Shown: positions 46,200-57,798, counted from the stretch's first letter. The stretch: DNA of 64,000 nt from Fagopyrum homotropicum (GCA_033239125.1 BSWB01000002.1:52363001-52427000); one strand, 5' to 3'. A program made the numbers and translations. The notes: a model not told the origin generated them from the sequence alone.

Positions 46200-47160
46200 T
46201 AATTATTTAATATACTTAACTTTACAATACTTTTTTTTCTTTCTAAAAATAGTTCACATATTGAATAATTGAGGTACTTTAAATAATATTGTAGAAAAAA
46301 ATTAATTTTTAAAACTATATTAGAATAAATAATTGACTATAATCAGAGTATTTAGATTTAGATGGTGTAATGTTTTACTAGAAAATGATAAAATTAATAT
46401 ATGTGATTTAGTTTTACGAGGTAAACTTTTATAAGGTAGTTTTATCCATAGTTTGTTGAAAGTTTAATTTATTAAATTTGTATACAGATTTCAATACAAG
46501 CTTCAAAAAAACATTTAATAAAATAGAATTATACTAATTTAATTATGAAAAGATATGTTCGATAATCTTAAGAGTATTTGATTATATTCTTAATAATTTT
46601 TTACAAATAGAACATGGATTTTTTAACAAGGTTAAAATAATTTGTGATGATTTAAGTAAAAAAATTATCCTTTATATGATTTTTTTTGAAAGGATCAAAC
46701 AAATTAGGAATCAATTTTATTTAGTTAAAAAAATATTGTTATATCAAACAATCAACTATAATGAGAGTATTAAGGTTAAGATTGTGGAATGTACTATTAC
46801 CAATTGATAAAAATAATATATATGATTTAACTTAATGAATTAAATTCTTTAAAATATTTTATATATTTTTTTTTCTTAAATTCATACAATAATTTTTCAA
46901 AATAATAATTTAAATTCATATCCTCGATGCATATTGATTTTACTATTTACATGATAAAGAGATATTTTCCATAATCTTAATAGTATTTGACTATATTAGT
47001 TTCTTACAAATAACACTAGGATTTACAAATAAATTGTAATGATTTAAATAAAAGAATTGTATTGTTAATGACTATTTTTATTTTAAAAATATAACAAAGT
47101 ATCTGGTTACAAAAATCCTTAAATATTATTATTCACAAGTCAGATCTTAGACAGATTGAG
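46200..47160. repeat. AT-rich, diverged ~430-bp duplication
   Basis: 46315-46640 and 46745-47050 share an ordered series of blocks, such as actataat-agagtatt, then aatatatgtgattta or aatatatatgattta, then ataatcttaa-agtatttgaytatatt, then tacaaataaca. Strongly diverged. No ORF and no transposon ends identified. Confidence 0.5.
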
Positions 47161-47214
47161 TAGGTTATAATAGAGACGGAAGAAATCGAAGGGAAGAGAA
47201 GCCGACCGAGCACG

Positions 47215-47286
47215 ATGTCTTCGTCTTCCCCAACTGTCCAAAGGGCGTTTCTATTCCTCAAGGCTGTTGCAGAGAATTTGACTTAA
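47215..47286 (+). CDS. Candidate upstream ORF in the COAE leader, 23 codons
   Basis: The ATG at 47215 gives MSSSSPTVQRAFLFLKAVAENLT and a TAA at 47284-47286. It lies about 985 bp before the COAE start, in the region that looks like the gene's leader. Whether it is transcribed with COAE is unknown. It could equally be a chance ORF or the remains of another exon. Confidence 0.25.
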   Translation: MSSSSPTVQRAFLFLKAVAENLT

Positions 47287-48065
47287 AGAAATCGTAAATC
47301 GAATTGCGTATGTCCTATTAACTCTCCGTCTTTTGGTTTCATCAAGATTCCGTATGTCCTATTAACTCTACATCTTTGTGGTTTCTTGTTGTTGCAATTG
47401 TTTTGATTTGCATTATGTTAAAAACAAAAGATTTTGGGGGAAAATTGGTGTTCACATTTAGCAAAAGATTTTGGGATGTTGCTATTCACCTTTGGAAAAA
47501 GATTTTGGGGAAAACGATCTAGTTGTCACACTTTCCTCCTCCTTTATTATGATACTTTTAAAGGTTCCTCTCTTTATCTTTTCTTGATGTGTAACTGAAG
47601 AAAGAGCGAAACCTGAACTAGTTGTTGCTATAGAGAATTTGACAGAAAGGAATTATAAATCGAATTCTTCGAATTGCATATGTCTTAGGGCCTATTCATT
47701 TCCCATATCTCATATCCTGATATGAGATATGGGTATGGATATCACATATCCGATATCCATGTTTCGTAATTGAGCATATGGATATCAAAGTGATATCCTA
47801 GATATCAATACTTTACTTTTTTATCGTTTTTGATATCTTAAAAAATTGAGAGATATCACATTCATTTTCTCTCACATTTCCCTCAAACTTCTCCCTCCCC
47901 AGTCTTCCTCATTTGATATACCTCACCATCTTGCCAAACACAAGTATCAGATATGAGATATCAATCTCATATCCATATCTATGATATCTATACCGATACC
48001 GATATTTGATATACTCATATTTGATATGGAAAATGAACAAGCCCTTAATAACTCTCCATCTCGGG
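47263..48065 (+). repeat. Duplicated COAE leader segment
   Basis: gttgcagagaatttgac, then aatcgtaaatcgaatt, gcgtatgtcc and tattaactctcc at 47263-47330 recur as gttgctatagagaatttgac, aattataaatcgaatt, gcatatgtc and aataactctcc at 47620-48060, the second copy being split by the MITE at 47688-48044. A third short copy (ccgtatgtcctattaactct) starts near 47350. Confidence 0.65.
47688..48044. mobile_element. 357-bp MITE upstream of COAE
   Basis: Termini gggcctattcatttcccata and, inverted, atggaaaatgaacaagccc; flanked by TTA at 47685-47687 and 48045-48047. It is rich in gatatc/atatcc palindromes. The G-rich termini and TTA duplication fit a Harbinger/Tourist-type MITE. Its right end is 155 bp before the COAE start codon. 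Confidence 0.85.
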
Positions 48066-48199
48066 TTCAGTATCCCAATTTCTAGGTTTCTTTTGAGGAA
48101 TTTTCTAGACTTTTGAGTTGACTATCTAATCCCTTCTCCCAGTCAACCGTGTCCGAGTACTTCGATAAAACCTCTTCCAACGGACAGCTCGTGCCGAAG

Positions 48200-50516
48200 A
48201 TGCGAATAGTGGGGCTGACGGGTGGGATCTCTTCAGGGAAGAGTACCGTCTCCAATATTTTCAAGGCCAATGACATCCCCGTCGTTGACGCTGACATTGT
48301 CGCTCGGGTAATCACTCCCTTTTCAATCTGATTCTGCAATTGGTATGTGTACTTGTGAGATTTGATTTAGATCATAATTTCTTAGCGTTAATTGAGTGTC
48401 TCTGATTGAGGTGTTCGACTGATGCTTAAAAAGTGGTCGATAGATTAGTTGAATTTGAAGAGTTTGAGTCATGCTTTAGCCAATTGAATTCTCCTCTTTG
48501 GCAGACTTGGATCAAGTTTGAGAATAAACTGGGACTTAGTTTGTGCTGTATAAGATGGAAAATCCGATCCTTTCTTCCCGCTATCTGATATAATTTCATT
48601 GGTGAGATAGCGTTTATGGGAATTACGTTCTATCTTAATATTCACAGTTGAGGGATTGTGATAGCATTTCTAGCAAGATATGATTGCGCTTCCCAAGATG
48701 ACGATACTACGTGATTGGCTTTAGGAAGACTGTTGGATGGTTTAGGACGATTTTTGGATGATTTTAATGAAGTATTATCATTTACAAGTTGAAAATATCT
48801 TATCTTTAATCAATTTTGATGGGCTTGGTTTGATATTTCTTGAGATGCCAATTTTGATGGGCTTAGTTGAATGACCTTTTGAGTTTCGCTCATTTACAAA
48901 TTCTGGAAAATTTTGAGGGTAAGTTGAATCTGGTATCTTAGCCAGGCTATTAAGTTTTCAATAGTTTCAGTTCCAAGCTGAATGTTTTCCCAACGTGCCC
49001 AGGTTATCAATAGAGGACACATTTTATAAGAAACTTATCATTTTCATTAAATTTTGTGTTCATTTTCTATTTCTTATTGTATCATTATGTTTTTGTTATC
49101 ATCTATCATCTATGAGTTATGATTTGTGATTCATCACCCAACAAACATAATGTGAGCTGTGTTTTTGCAGGATGTTTTAAAGAAGGGCACAGGTGGCTGG
49201 AAGAAGGTTGTAAAGGAATTCGGAGATGGTATTCTTCAACCTAATGGAGAGGTCGATAGGCCAAAGCTGGGGCAAATTGTATTTTCTGATCCATCAAAGA
49301 GACAACTTCTCAACCGGTATAAATTTCCCTAGTGTGCTATATGATTTGAATTATTGGATTTTATTTCATTAGTGATTTTAAATCAATGAAAAATGGGTTC
49401 CAATAAACTTCATAGGCTTAATAAGCTCCTATAAGCTTGTGAAATGGGGTTCCCAGATGCACCCTTTTAATTATCTAGTTCCCTGTAGTGAAGAGAGTGC
49501 TTTTGCTATGCCCAGACCCCAAAAGTAGAGCCAGTCAAATACTTTCTTACAGTATAGCTAGCCAGTTTTTTTTTGGGTGGTGGGGTGAAACAAAAGAGCT
49601 GTTCCATACATTCGAATTTGTGGTCTGCTATCTTAACTCACATTCGTTGCAATAGAGTTCAACAGAATGGTGATGTAAATCTCTTTGAGTTATCCGAGAA
49701 AGTTAAATACACTGGCGAGTGTCCTACTATGTTGACTAAGTAATTGCAGCTTATGAGCAGCAAACAGGCATGAACAATGTGAATGGAAAAACAAACTTAT
49801 TGAACTTTTGGGGGCCAGAAACTATCAAGCATTCACAAATTTTTCATGAATGTTTTTCAATTCACTTACATTTTCTTCAAGCTTAATGCTAATAAACCCC
49901 TCAGATGCTCTTGTGTAGTAAGTACTAGACATTTGGGATAACTTATTCTTCTGACTGTGAGTGTGACATCAGGTTTTCACTTTAGATTGGTTATTGGATC
50001 CAATTTTTGCTCAAATTTCTACTGCATGTGATTCTCTAATCACCTCATCTCAAAATTTGTTGCAGGCTACTGGCACCTTATATTTCCTCTGGCATTTTTC
50101 AGGAGGTTTTCAAGTTGTGGCTCAAGGGATCAAAGGTTATAGTTCTAGATGTTCCTCTGCTATTTGAGGCCAAACTCGACAAATGGACAAGCCCTGTTGT
50201 GGTTGTATGGGTTGATGACAACACACAGCTTCAAAGACTGAAGGCTAGGGATGGGATATCAGATGAAGAGGCAGTGAACAAAATTAATGCTCAAATGCCC
50301 CTTGATTTGAAAAGAAGCAAGGCAGACATTGTGATTGATAATAACGGAACACTGGAGGACCTAAACGAGCAAGTTAAGAAAGTATTACATTTGGTGACAA
50401 GACCGTTAACATGGGGCGAAAAAATGCGATCTAGGGAAGGTGTTCTGTTGGCTATTGCTTCCATAGTTGCAGGCATTCTGCTTTGTAAGAAACTCTCTGG
50501 TGGTAACAGCTTGTAG
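48200..50516 (+). CDS. COAE: Dephospho-CoA kinase, three exons
   Basis: Catalyses the last step of coenzyme A synthesis: ATP-dependent phosphorylation of the 3'-hydroxyl of dephospho-CoA. Exons 48200-48307, 49171-49316 and 50066-50516 join to 234 codons plus TAG, close to the length of plant homologues. All introns are GT-AG; intron 1 is phase 0 and intron 2 splits an Arg codon. The product has the P-loop GLTGGISSGKST (residues 5-16), DADIVAR, then VDRPKLGQIVF, APYISSGIF, VPLLFEAKLDKW and AQMPLDLKRSKADIVIDN. The C-terminal 25 residues are hydrophobic (LLAIASIVAGILL), a likely membrane anchor. The first in-frame ATG is at 48200; an upstream in-frame GTG at 48149 is not a credible start in a plant nuclear gene. 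No lesion seen. Confidence 0.95.
48308..49170 (+). other. COAE intron 1 (863 bp)
   Basis: Starts gtaatc after the Arg codon at 48305-48307 and ends tttttgcag at 49170. AT-rich, no ORF and no element recognised. Confidence 0.9.
49317..50065 (+). other. COAE intron 2 (749 bp)
   Basis: Starts gtataa after AACCG and ends tttgttgcag. Nothing else recognised inside. Confidence 0.9.
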
Positions 50517-51320
50517 AAGTCTGGTAAGAAAATCCTAGAATTGTGTTGCGTGAAGACCTTTCATGTGAGAATTGTTGAGTTATTGCAGGTTCATTTGGTG
50601 AATGACATTCTTATGTGAAGTTTATATTTGTGAATTTTCATTAAAGCGTATGAAGTAAGAAACTAACTGAATTTATTTTTGGAGGTGCATCTTAGTAGTT
50701 GCTATAAAGTACTGAGTTTTGCACCAACAACATCCAGATGTAAAACAATTATTGGGTTGCTATTCGATCAGACACGAGAAATAATATGGACGCATTATAG
50801 ATATGTCTTCTGAGCGCATCAAGCCTCTGGGGCGCATCCAGAGTGTGCCTCTGGGACGGATTCAGGATGTGCCCCGGAGCCGACTTATGCATGTGTCCCG
50901 TTTCCAGCTTTTATTAATTTTGAATTATTTATTTAAAATTCCGATTGAAAAAATTGGTTATGATGTAAAATTTTTTTTTAACCTCAAAACTTTACAAATT
51001 TATTTTTAATTTCTTAGAATTTTTTAAATGCCGATAATTATGTTTACATAACCTTCTTTTATTAAATCTTTAATTCCATCTTTAAAATTCTGAAAAATAT
51101 ACATTTTTTTACTTTGCTAGCTGTTTCATCAAAAACTTTAAAAAATTATTTTTAACATTAATATTTAAAAATAATTTCTTTTGGATAATTAGTATAACTT
51201 CATTAATAAAAAATAAAATAAAATATAGGCTTATAACAATAATAATACTTAATAATGTTTTAAAATTCTGAAGACCGTTTAGTATCCGTGGCGATATCTT
51301 GTGCTTTCATTTATATGTAA
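50517..51320. other. COAE 3' flank, no further gene
   Basis: Holds the presumed 3' UTR. A short GC-richer patch at 50813-50895 repeats ctggggcgcatccagagtgtg-like blocks three times; the ORF over it is not supported. The rest is AT-rich. Confidence 0.4.
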
Positions 51321-51902
51321 CTAGTTTAGTACCCGCACCTTGTGCGGGGTTGTCTAAATAAAAAATATTATATTTTTATTTTCATGCATCACATATTTGA
51401 TATTTATCTATAAAAAATATCTTTTATTAACTAATATGACTAATATGTGAGGATTAAGTTTTTTTAAATAAATAAAATAATATAATTAAATTTTATTATA
51501 AAAATTATTGTTCGAGTATTATATTTATACCTCAATATATTATCACTTTTACTTATATAAAGCTAGAGGAGCAAATTTTGATTTAGTTTTAAATTTAATA
51601 AATGTGTCAAATTAGAAGATTTGCATTAGATTTTCTCAACAAATCGAGTTAGAATATGTTAGTTTGTTAATTTTGATTGGTAGATAGGTAGATTTAATTT
51701 TTTAATTATTTATTTTAATAAAATTGACGTGGCATGATGATTGTTTACAATTCTAATAAAAAATTTCTTTATAAAATAATTAATGGCAAATTTGTAAATA
51801 CATTATGGCAAATTTGTAAATAAATTGGAAAAATGCTGACGTGGACGGCCTTAGAGGTTGACACGTGGACAAAATGGGTGCTGTTTTAGTAATATATATA
51901 GA
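51321..51902 (-). mobile_element. Non-autonomous Helitron, 582 bp
   Basis: On the minus strand the element starts TCTATATATATTACTAAAAC (51902 downward) and ends with a GC-rich hairpin, seven bases and CTAG (51324-51321). Flanking bases are A before the TC start and T after CTAG, as required for insertion between A and T. There is no target duplication and no coding sequence. These are the diagnostic features of plant Helitrons. Confidence 0.85.
51332..51348 (-). other. Helitron 3' terminal hairpin
   Basis: CCCGCAC and GTGCGGG form a perfect 7-base stem with a 3-base loop, seven bases from the terminal CTAG on the minus strand. Confidence 0.9.
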
Positions 51903-53740
51903 TCTATTATTAAAAATACTAGGTTTTAATATATATTTTTCTTAAATATATACAAATATAGGCTTATAATAGTAATTTTAATAATTTTTTATATATGTAT
52001 TTAACATTAATACCTTTATGATATCCTTGTTAAAAAAATACTTTTATGATTAAATATAAATTTAATTAAAAAACAATTGATATTTAGAATACTATAACTT
52101 GAAGTTATAAAATGTATATGGTAAATGTTTAATTTTTATTTCTTAATTTAGTCTATATATACTTGATTAACTGTATTTATGCTCATTCATTTTTTTGCTA
52201 TCGGTTTAGTAGTAGACTATTAATTTAGTCATTTATAAAAACTACGAATTATATATTAATTTCAATTAATGTGATAAATATAATCTACTATTAATTTGTT
52301 AGGAACTTTTCTTTATCTCTATAAAAATAATATATATTAATATTATAAAGAGAAATGCGCACTATCTACAATGAAACTTATAAAATTAAAATTTTTGATT
52401 AGCATAATATATCACATATTTTTCTAATATATATTTGTTTTTATTCTCAGCTTTCTACTGCTCCCGAGACATGGATCATAACAAGAAAAAAAACACCTCA
52501 ATTGGCGATAATACTATCGTTGTGGATCTACAATATTCGAGTTTTGATCCATATTCTTGGTTACGATATTCTCTAAAACATTTTCATTTTCTTTGTTAAC
52601 GTCACTCTATATCCTAACTAGTCATCTTGAACGAGACCAAGTACTTGTAAATCAATTTCTCTCGACACAACAAGTCTAAAATGATTTCACTGTCTTCGAA
52701 TGAACAATTTCATTGTGGGCATAACGATTTCACTGTGGACAAAACAAAGACAAAGACAATGAATGATTTCTAAGCTCCAAACTCTGTCAACACCTGAGCC
52801 AAAAACCAAAGACGGTGAATGATTTTGATTCTCCCGTCGGCAATGAGGAGATTGGCCGACACTTTCATAAGACAATATGAATCAAATGATTTGAAACAAT
52901 TTCATCAACATGGACCTTGAGTGTTGATTGGATGGAGCCTCATCCTGAGATCAATTGATGAAGGCAAAATAAACATTCATCAACATCTACCTTATGCATT
53001 AAGTCTTCGTCTCTTTATGTATGATGAAGCCAACTGTCAGAGTAGACAATATGAATCACATGCTTGAAACATAAAGATAAAATTGGTAAAGAATGCTATA
53101 AATTGAACTCACTTGGCAGAGAGGTCTTCTTCACTCAATCAGATCCTTCAAAGCAAATCAGAAAATTAAAAAGATACTCATAAATAATGAAAATTGAGAA
53201 ATATATGTAACAATTCATCACAAGTCCTAGTAATTAAGGTTTAGTTGGTGAGGTGACAGTGAAGTATGCACATGTCCTTCGGTGCTTCTTATAGAGTAAA
53301 TAAAGAGTTGTAAATAAGCAAATAAGCTCCTAAATCCAGATGTAAATACTAGCAGCAATTTAAGTTAGTAATAATGTTCTAACAGGTTTCAGCTTACAAT
53401 GAATAATATGAATCTTTTCAATCTTCCCTCATATACTTTAAAAGCGATCACCATGAGAAGTTGAAAGTATATCTCAAGTTTGAAAACGCACAATAGACCA
53501 TAGTAAATTATAATACACAGATGATTTACATGACACAAACCTGAAAGTATATTTCAAGATCGAAAACGCACTAGAAGAGATCGAATTTCACGGGAATAAA
53601 CGAATCCTCGCCGGTGGCTACTGGGTGCAAGACGGGCAGTTGGGAATATCTTGCAACCTGTATCTGAAGTCAAAATCGCAACTAATCACAGTGTTTAACA
53701 ATGAAATAAACAAAAATGCAAAAAAAATCACGAAGGAGAA
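51903..53740. other. AT-rich, no gene supported
   Basis: 51903-52440 is very AT-rich. 52440-53740 is less so and includes a partial duplication (gaaagtatatctcaag at 53464 and gaaagtatatttcaag at 53543, each followed by gaaaacgcac). No domain, RNA gene or element terminus recognised. Confidence 0.4.
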
Positions 53741-53744
53741 GAAG

Positions 53745-55656
53745 GGTTTAAGAGCCTAGTTGCTGAGTTGCTGAGAGTGTGAGCTGAGGACTTGATTTTA
53801 GCCTGGACCGCCCCTACGTGACCTAGTGGCCGCCCCTGCGGTTTGCTTGGGTCGCACCTGCGTCTCACAGGGTCCGCCCCTGCGGCTCTGTGTGGCTGCA
53901 ACCGTCTTTGTTGACCCTTTGACCCGTGCTTTACCCTTTACCTTCCTTTATAAGCTTCTTCTCTTTCCTGCTGATGAGGGTTCTTCATCTAAAGCTCCAT
54001 CTCTCTCCCTACGTTCTTCTCCTCCTCTCATCTCTCCTTGGATCATCTTAATCTTCCTTGAGTTTTGTGTGAGTTTGAGAGCTTATGCTTGGCTTTGCTT
54101 GTTGTTTGATGGTTGTTGTTGTTGAGCTTTGTGTGAGCCAGCTTGAGGTGTTGTGGTGTTGTGTTTGATATCCTGGAGAGCTCAGCTTGGTAAGCTTCCA
54201 TGGCTTCTTTCCTATCTTTTTTCTTTCCTTCATCTTTTCCTCTCTTTTCTTAGTCAGCTTAGATTCCTTTAGGATGGATCTTGTTCCAGCATGATTGGCT
54301 TATGTTGATGTATATATATGTATGTTTCTGTATGTATGGTGTTGGAGTGAAGAAGGAGTGAAGGAATCGAAGGAAGAAGTGAAGAAATGGCTGAAGTGGT
54401 GTCCTTTGTTGTCCAGCCGGCCCAGCTCCACCTTGTAGCCGCCCTTGCGCCGGCCAGAGTCCACCCCTGCGGCCACCTGCACCAGCTGGTGTTTCCACTT
54501 GGTTTTGCAGGTGTGTGTTGCTTCTAGGCTTTCTTTAGGATGCCTTTGTTCCCTTCCTTCCTAGTGTGAGTGTATATGATCATGCTAGATGTGTGAGGAT
54601 GTGTTTTGATAAGGTTATGATCGGTATATGCCATGTATGGCCTCTAAGGTTTATTAGGTTGTGAGGTTAGCTTGAGGATGATCCTATGGATCCCTTTGGG
54701 TCTACGTGTGACCCTTAAGTTGATAGGATGTTGATATATCTCTTTATGCCTTGTTTATAGGCTGTGTTGTTCCTCTAGAGTTGAGGTGATCGAGTTGTGG
54801 TTGAGTGATACACACGGTTGAGGTAAGTCCATAGGACTTACTTAGCTATCATCCCTATATTGGGTGTCTGCATGAGTGGTGTGTGCGTTATATACTTGCT
54901 ATGATAGCATGATATGTCGTTTATACCGACCTATGTTTTATTGATTGCCTCGTTGTGTGCCTGTGATAACCTTTCCCTTTCATCCCGCCGTGGAGTCTGG
55001 GAGGTTCTCTGATGTCAGGCCAGACTGGCTTTACAAGAAGGGCGCAATCCACTCCCATAGGGTACACGGATTGTGTGACCGATACTCGTACAGCTGGCTA
55101 TCAAGCTCAAAGGCGATGATGTATCGGTCCTTGTGTCACATACTTTCATCTATCCATATATACACGATTTGAGTGAATGACTATTATATAAAGATGATAA
55201 AATGGGTAAATGTGTGATAGCATGCTGATGTGTTTATCTTACCATGATTGTGATTGTGCTTATACATTACTCTATATATGTATGGTTAGCTAATGGTTTA
55301 TTACCATGTTGTAGATGCCCTATATGATAGGCGTGCTGCTAGGTGATCTAGCAGAGTGGCAGGCCGAGGACCTCTCGTACATAGGATGGTTGTGGTCTTT
55401 TGGGGTTGTTTACTCTTCCCTTCTGCGTGAGGATGATCTTTTGTTACCTCCTGTGTGAGGATGTTGTTGTTTATACTCGGCTATGTTGATGTTACCTTTT
55501 GGTTGTACAATTTATACAGTTTTATGCATTTGTTTTTATATCTGTCAGTGTCATGTTCTAAGGTTTAGTGAACTTGTTGTCAGGCTAGGGTCAGGATCCA
55601 TTGTGAGATCCTAGCCCAATGTGACACTCCGAGTCCCGCGGATTCGGGGTGTTACA
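53745..55656 (+). repeat. Gypsy LTR, 5'-truncated, ending gtgttaca
   Basis: It shares the ordered LTR blocks of this superfamily: splice-donor palindrome gtaagtccataggacttac (54823-54841), TTAGCTAATGGTTT (55286), GTAGATGCCC (55311), ATCCATTGTGAGATCCTAGC (55596) and the terminal ggattcggggtgttaca (55640-55656). No primer site follows, so it is a solo or truncated LTR. A GC-rich part (53805-54480) carries repeated cgcccctgcgg motifs. ORFs at 53826-54125, 54259-54498 and 54945-55172 lie within it and are not genes. Confidence 0.7.
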
Positions 55657-55809
55657 AAGGGTTGGAGGCGACGACTTCTAGATGCGAGGAGGGCGAGGGG
55701 TAGAAAACCTTCGCCCGAGGCGCAAATGCAATGCGCCCGTGAGGCGTAGCCGTGTTGCGCTAGCGCCCCCTCCTCGCAATATTTTTGCACCTCGTAGTCT
55801 CGATCTGAT
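55657..55809. other. GC-rich junction sequence, unrecognised
   Basis: Many gcg/cgc runs, unlike its neighbours. Origin unknown. Confidence 0.3.
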
Positions 55810-56347
55810 TACCCTAACTCGATTGTAATTTTCCGTCTGACCCGATAAAAGTCTTTCATATCAAAGAAAGAAAATAAATGCTCGTATTATCAAGGCACCG
55901 GGAGTAATGTTCTCATAATTTAAGGTATTCATAATATTTTCAAAATTCCGCAAATGTTGTTGCGGATTCTCGGTGATCTTGAATTTTAATCATTTGAATG
56001 AGCCTTATAGTATCCATCTTGAGATTGAAATCTCGAGCTCCTAGTGCAAGGAGGATAAAAGCATGATGAGGAACCCTTTGTCTTGGATTCATCCTAGCGT
56101 CCAACGTTTGTGGGTGACGAGCCCTTTAAACAATCAACGCAACATTCAACCTAACAAATTTAGCTTGTAGATCGACAACAAGAAGTTTGTTGTTCCTATT
56201 TTGATCATGTCCTTCGACATTCTCTCTTCCTAAACCGGCCATGTCATGACTTGTAGCGGATTTCTTTGTAGATTTTTGTCTATGGAGAGTGCGCTCAATC
56301 TCGTTGTCTAGAACGACAAGTTTGTTTGGGTCGTGAACTCTTTGCAT
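55810..56347 (-). pseudogene. Gypsy gag remnant (Athila/Tat-like)
   Basis: From 56347 down, the minus strand gives VHDPNKLVVLDNEIERTLHR, resembling the EIERTxRR start of Athila/Tat gag proteins. Further down, in another frame, PQQHLRNFENIM and ALIIRAFIFFL match the P--HL--F and LR-FPFSL core of plant gag. Interrupted by stops and frame changes; the rest of gag-pol is absent from this window. Confidence 0.55.
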
Positions 56348-56448
56348 TCACCAATCTAGCCTACGAAGCAAAGACAAAAGGGAGAGAATAAAATCAACAT
56401 TAAAAGAAACTTAAAATAACAAAAATATAGATATCAACAAATTCTATC

Positions 56449-56470
56449 GGTAATCCCGGAAACATCGCCA
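56449..56470 (-). other. Degenerate primer binding site, tRNA-Asp type
   Basis: The minus strand reads TGGCGATGTTTCCGGGATTA. Athila/Tat elements carry TGGCGCCGTTGCCGGGGA here, complementary to tRNA-Asp. The differences are mostly at former CG or GC positions. Its place between the LTR side (57780-56475) and the gag start (56347) supports the reading. Confidence 0.6.
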
Positions 56471-56479
56471 AAAACTTGA

Positions 56480-57785
56480 TGGTCCTAAAACCTACCCGCA
56501 AGGATGACGGGGTCAGTTGTAGTAAATTGAGTGTATTCACAAGGATTACGTTAGACTTGGAAACCACTAATAATTACTTATTCACGTAAAGGGAGAACAG
56601 AAGAAGGAAAGGAAGAGGAAAAATATGTCTTTCGTAGAAGAGGGAAAACGGGAAAATCAATGGTTGATTGTAGGCAAATATTGGAGGGAGTTGATCTAAG
56701 GAAACAAGAATCCCCACTATAATGAATTAAAGTAGTGTTGCATATATGCGACTCGTGAACATTGATATGTGAGATTGTATGAAACTATCGAAAATAGCTT
56801 TTGACATAGACAGACAAAGACCCTGTTATCCAATTTGATAGTGCTCTCAATCTAGTGGTTGTGTCAAGTAAAAAGGAAAATCTATCAAGAACTTAGAATT
56901 TCAGAAAAGACCAAGAAAAACCTCACTAGTTAGCGCAAGTTAGAATAAGGTATAAAGATCAAAACTTTCTACGATAATTAAAAAACCTCAAAGTAAAAGG
57001 TAAGCTCTAATCCCTTAAACCAAATACTTTTCAATAAATCCAATAAAATAACCTTGTCGGTTAGCGCCGAGTCTTTTTTCTAAACCAATTATAAATGCCT
57101 CTTCTTTTGAATGCAAATAAAAGGTGAAACACAAAGAGCTTTGAAAAGAAAAAAATATCACAATCTTAATTCACAAACATATATGCAATAATAAATCAAA
57201 CCATTATAGGGATCATCCAATCCTTGGATCATGATGATGATTAACTAGACATTATTAAATACAAAGCAAAGTCAATATATAAAATCAGAAAGGCATAAAC
57301 TCATAGTTGTTTGGTTCCAACACAACAAGGTGAACCTTCTATTCTAATGCTACTTGATGGATACGTGAATTAGAGCAAGAGAGTGCAGAGCGTGATGTTC
57401 AAAATATCTAACCCTAGGGCACACATATTCTTATATAGGGTCTCAAAGGACAGAGTCTAGGGTTATAAATTATATCTTTTCTAAAAATATGATCTAAATA
57501 TATGAATTCCTTCCACTGCGTAGTCGACACGGCATAGAAACGGCCTGAGACGGCATGGCTGCCGTCTGGGCCTTGACATATATGGGCTTGATTAGGTCCA
57601 ATAGCAGTGATGCTGTGTGCTCTAGATGGATTGAGACAACTTGAGATGTCATCTCATAAGCCGTCTGGCTTGCGATGAAGCTTTGATCTCTTGATCTTGT
57701 TTCCGGTTTTGGTCGGGGAATTTTTGTTGCAGTTCCTCGGTCATGAAAGGCCTTCTCTTCGGCTTTGACTTCAAGGAGGACCTAC
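56480..57785 (-). repeat. 5' LTR / leader of the Athila/Tat-like remnant
   Basis: About 1.3 kb upstream of the primer site in minus orientation. No coding. The outer end may be the tgtaggtcctcc on the minus strand at 57787, but no matching partner LTR exists in the window, so the limit is uncertain. Confidence 0.4.
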
Positions 57786-57798
57786 ATTTGGAACAAGT

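Noticed and set aside
48149..48199. In-frame GTG at 48149 as the COAE start
   Set aside because: GTG starts are not expected for nuclear genes; the ATG at 48200 begins exactly at the family's usual MRIVGLTGG.
48082..48339. 85-codon minus-strand ORF over COAE exon 1
   Set aside because: Antisense shadow of the P-loop exon; runs into the intron.
50803..51009. ORF with repeated LGRIQ-VP blocks after COAE
   Set aside because: Short imperfect DNA repeat followed by AT-rich DNA; no family and no splice context.
56126..56347. Minus-strand ORF as a host regulatory protein
   Set aside because: The EIERT start next to a tRNA-Asp-like primer site fits a retrotransposon gag better.
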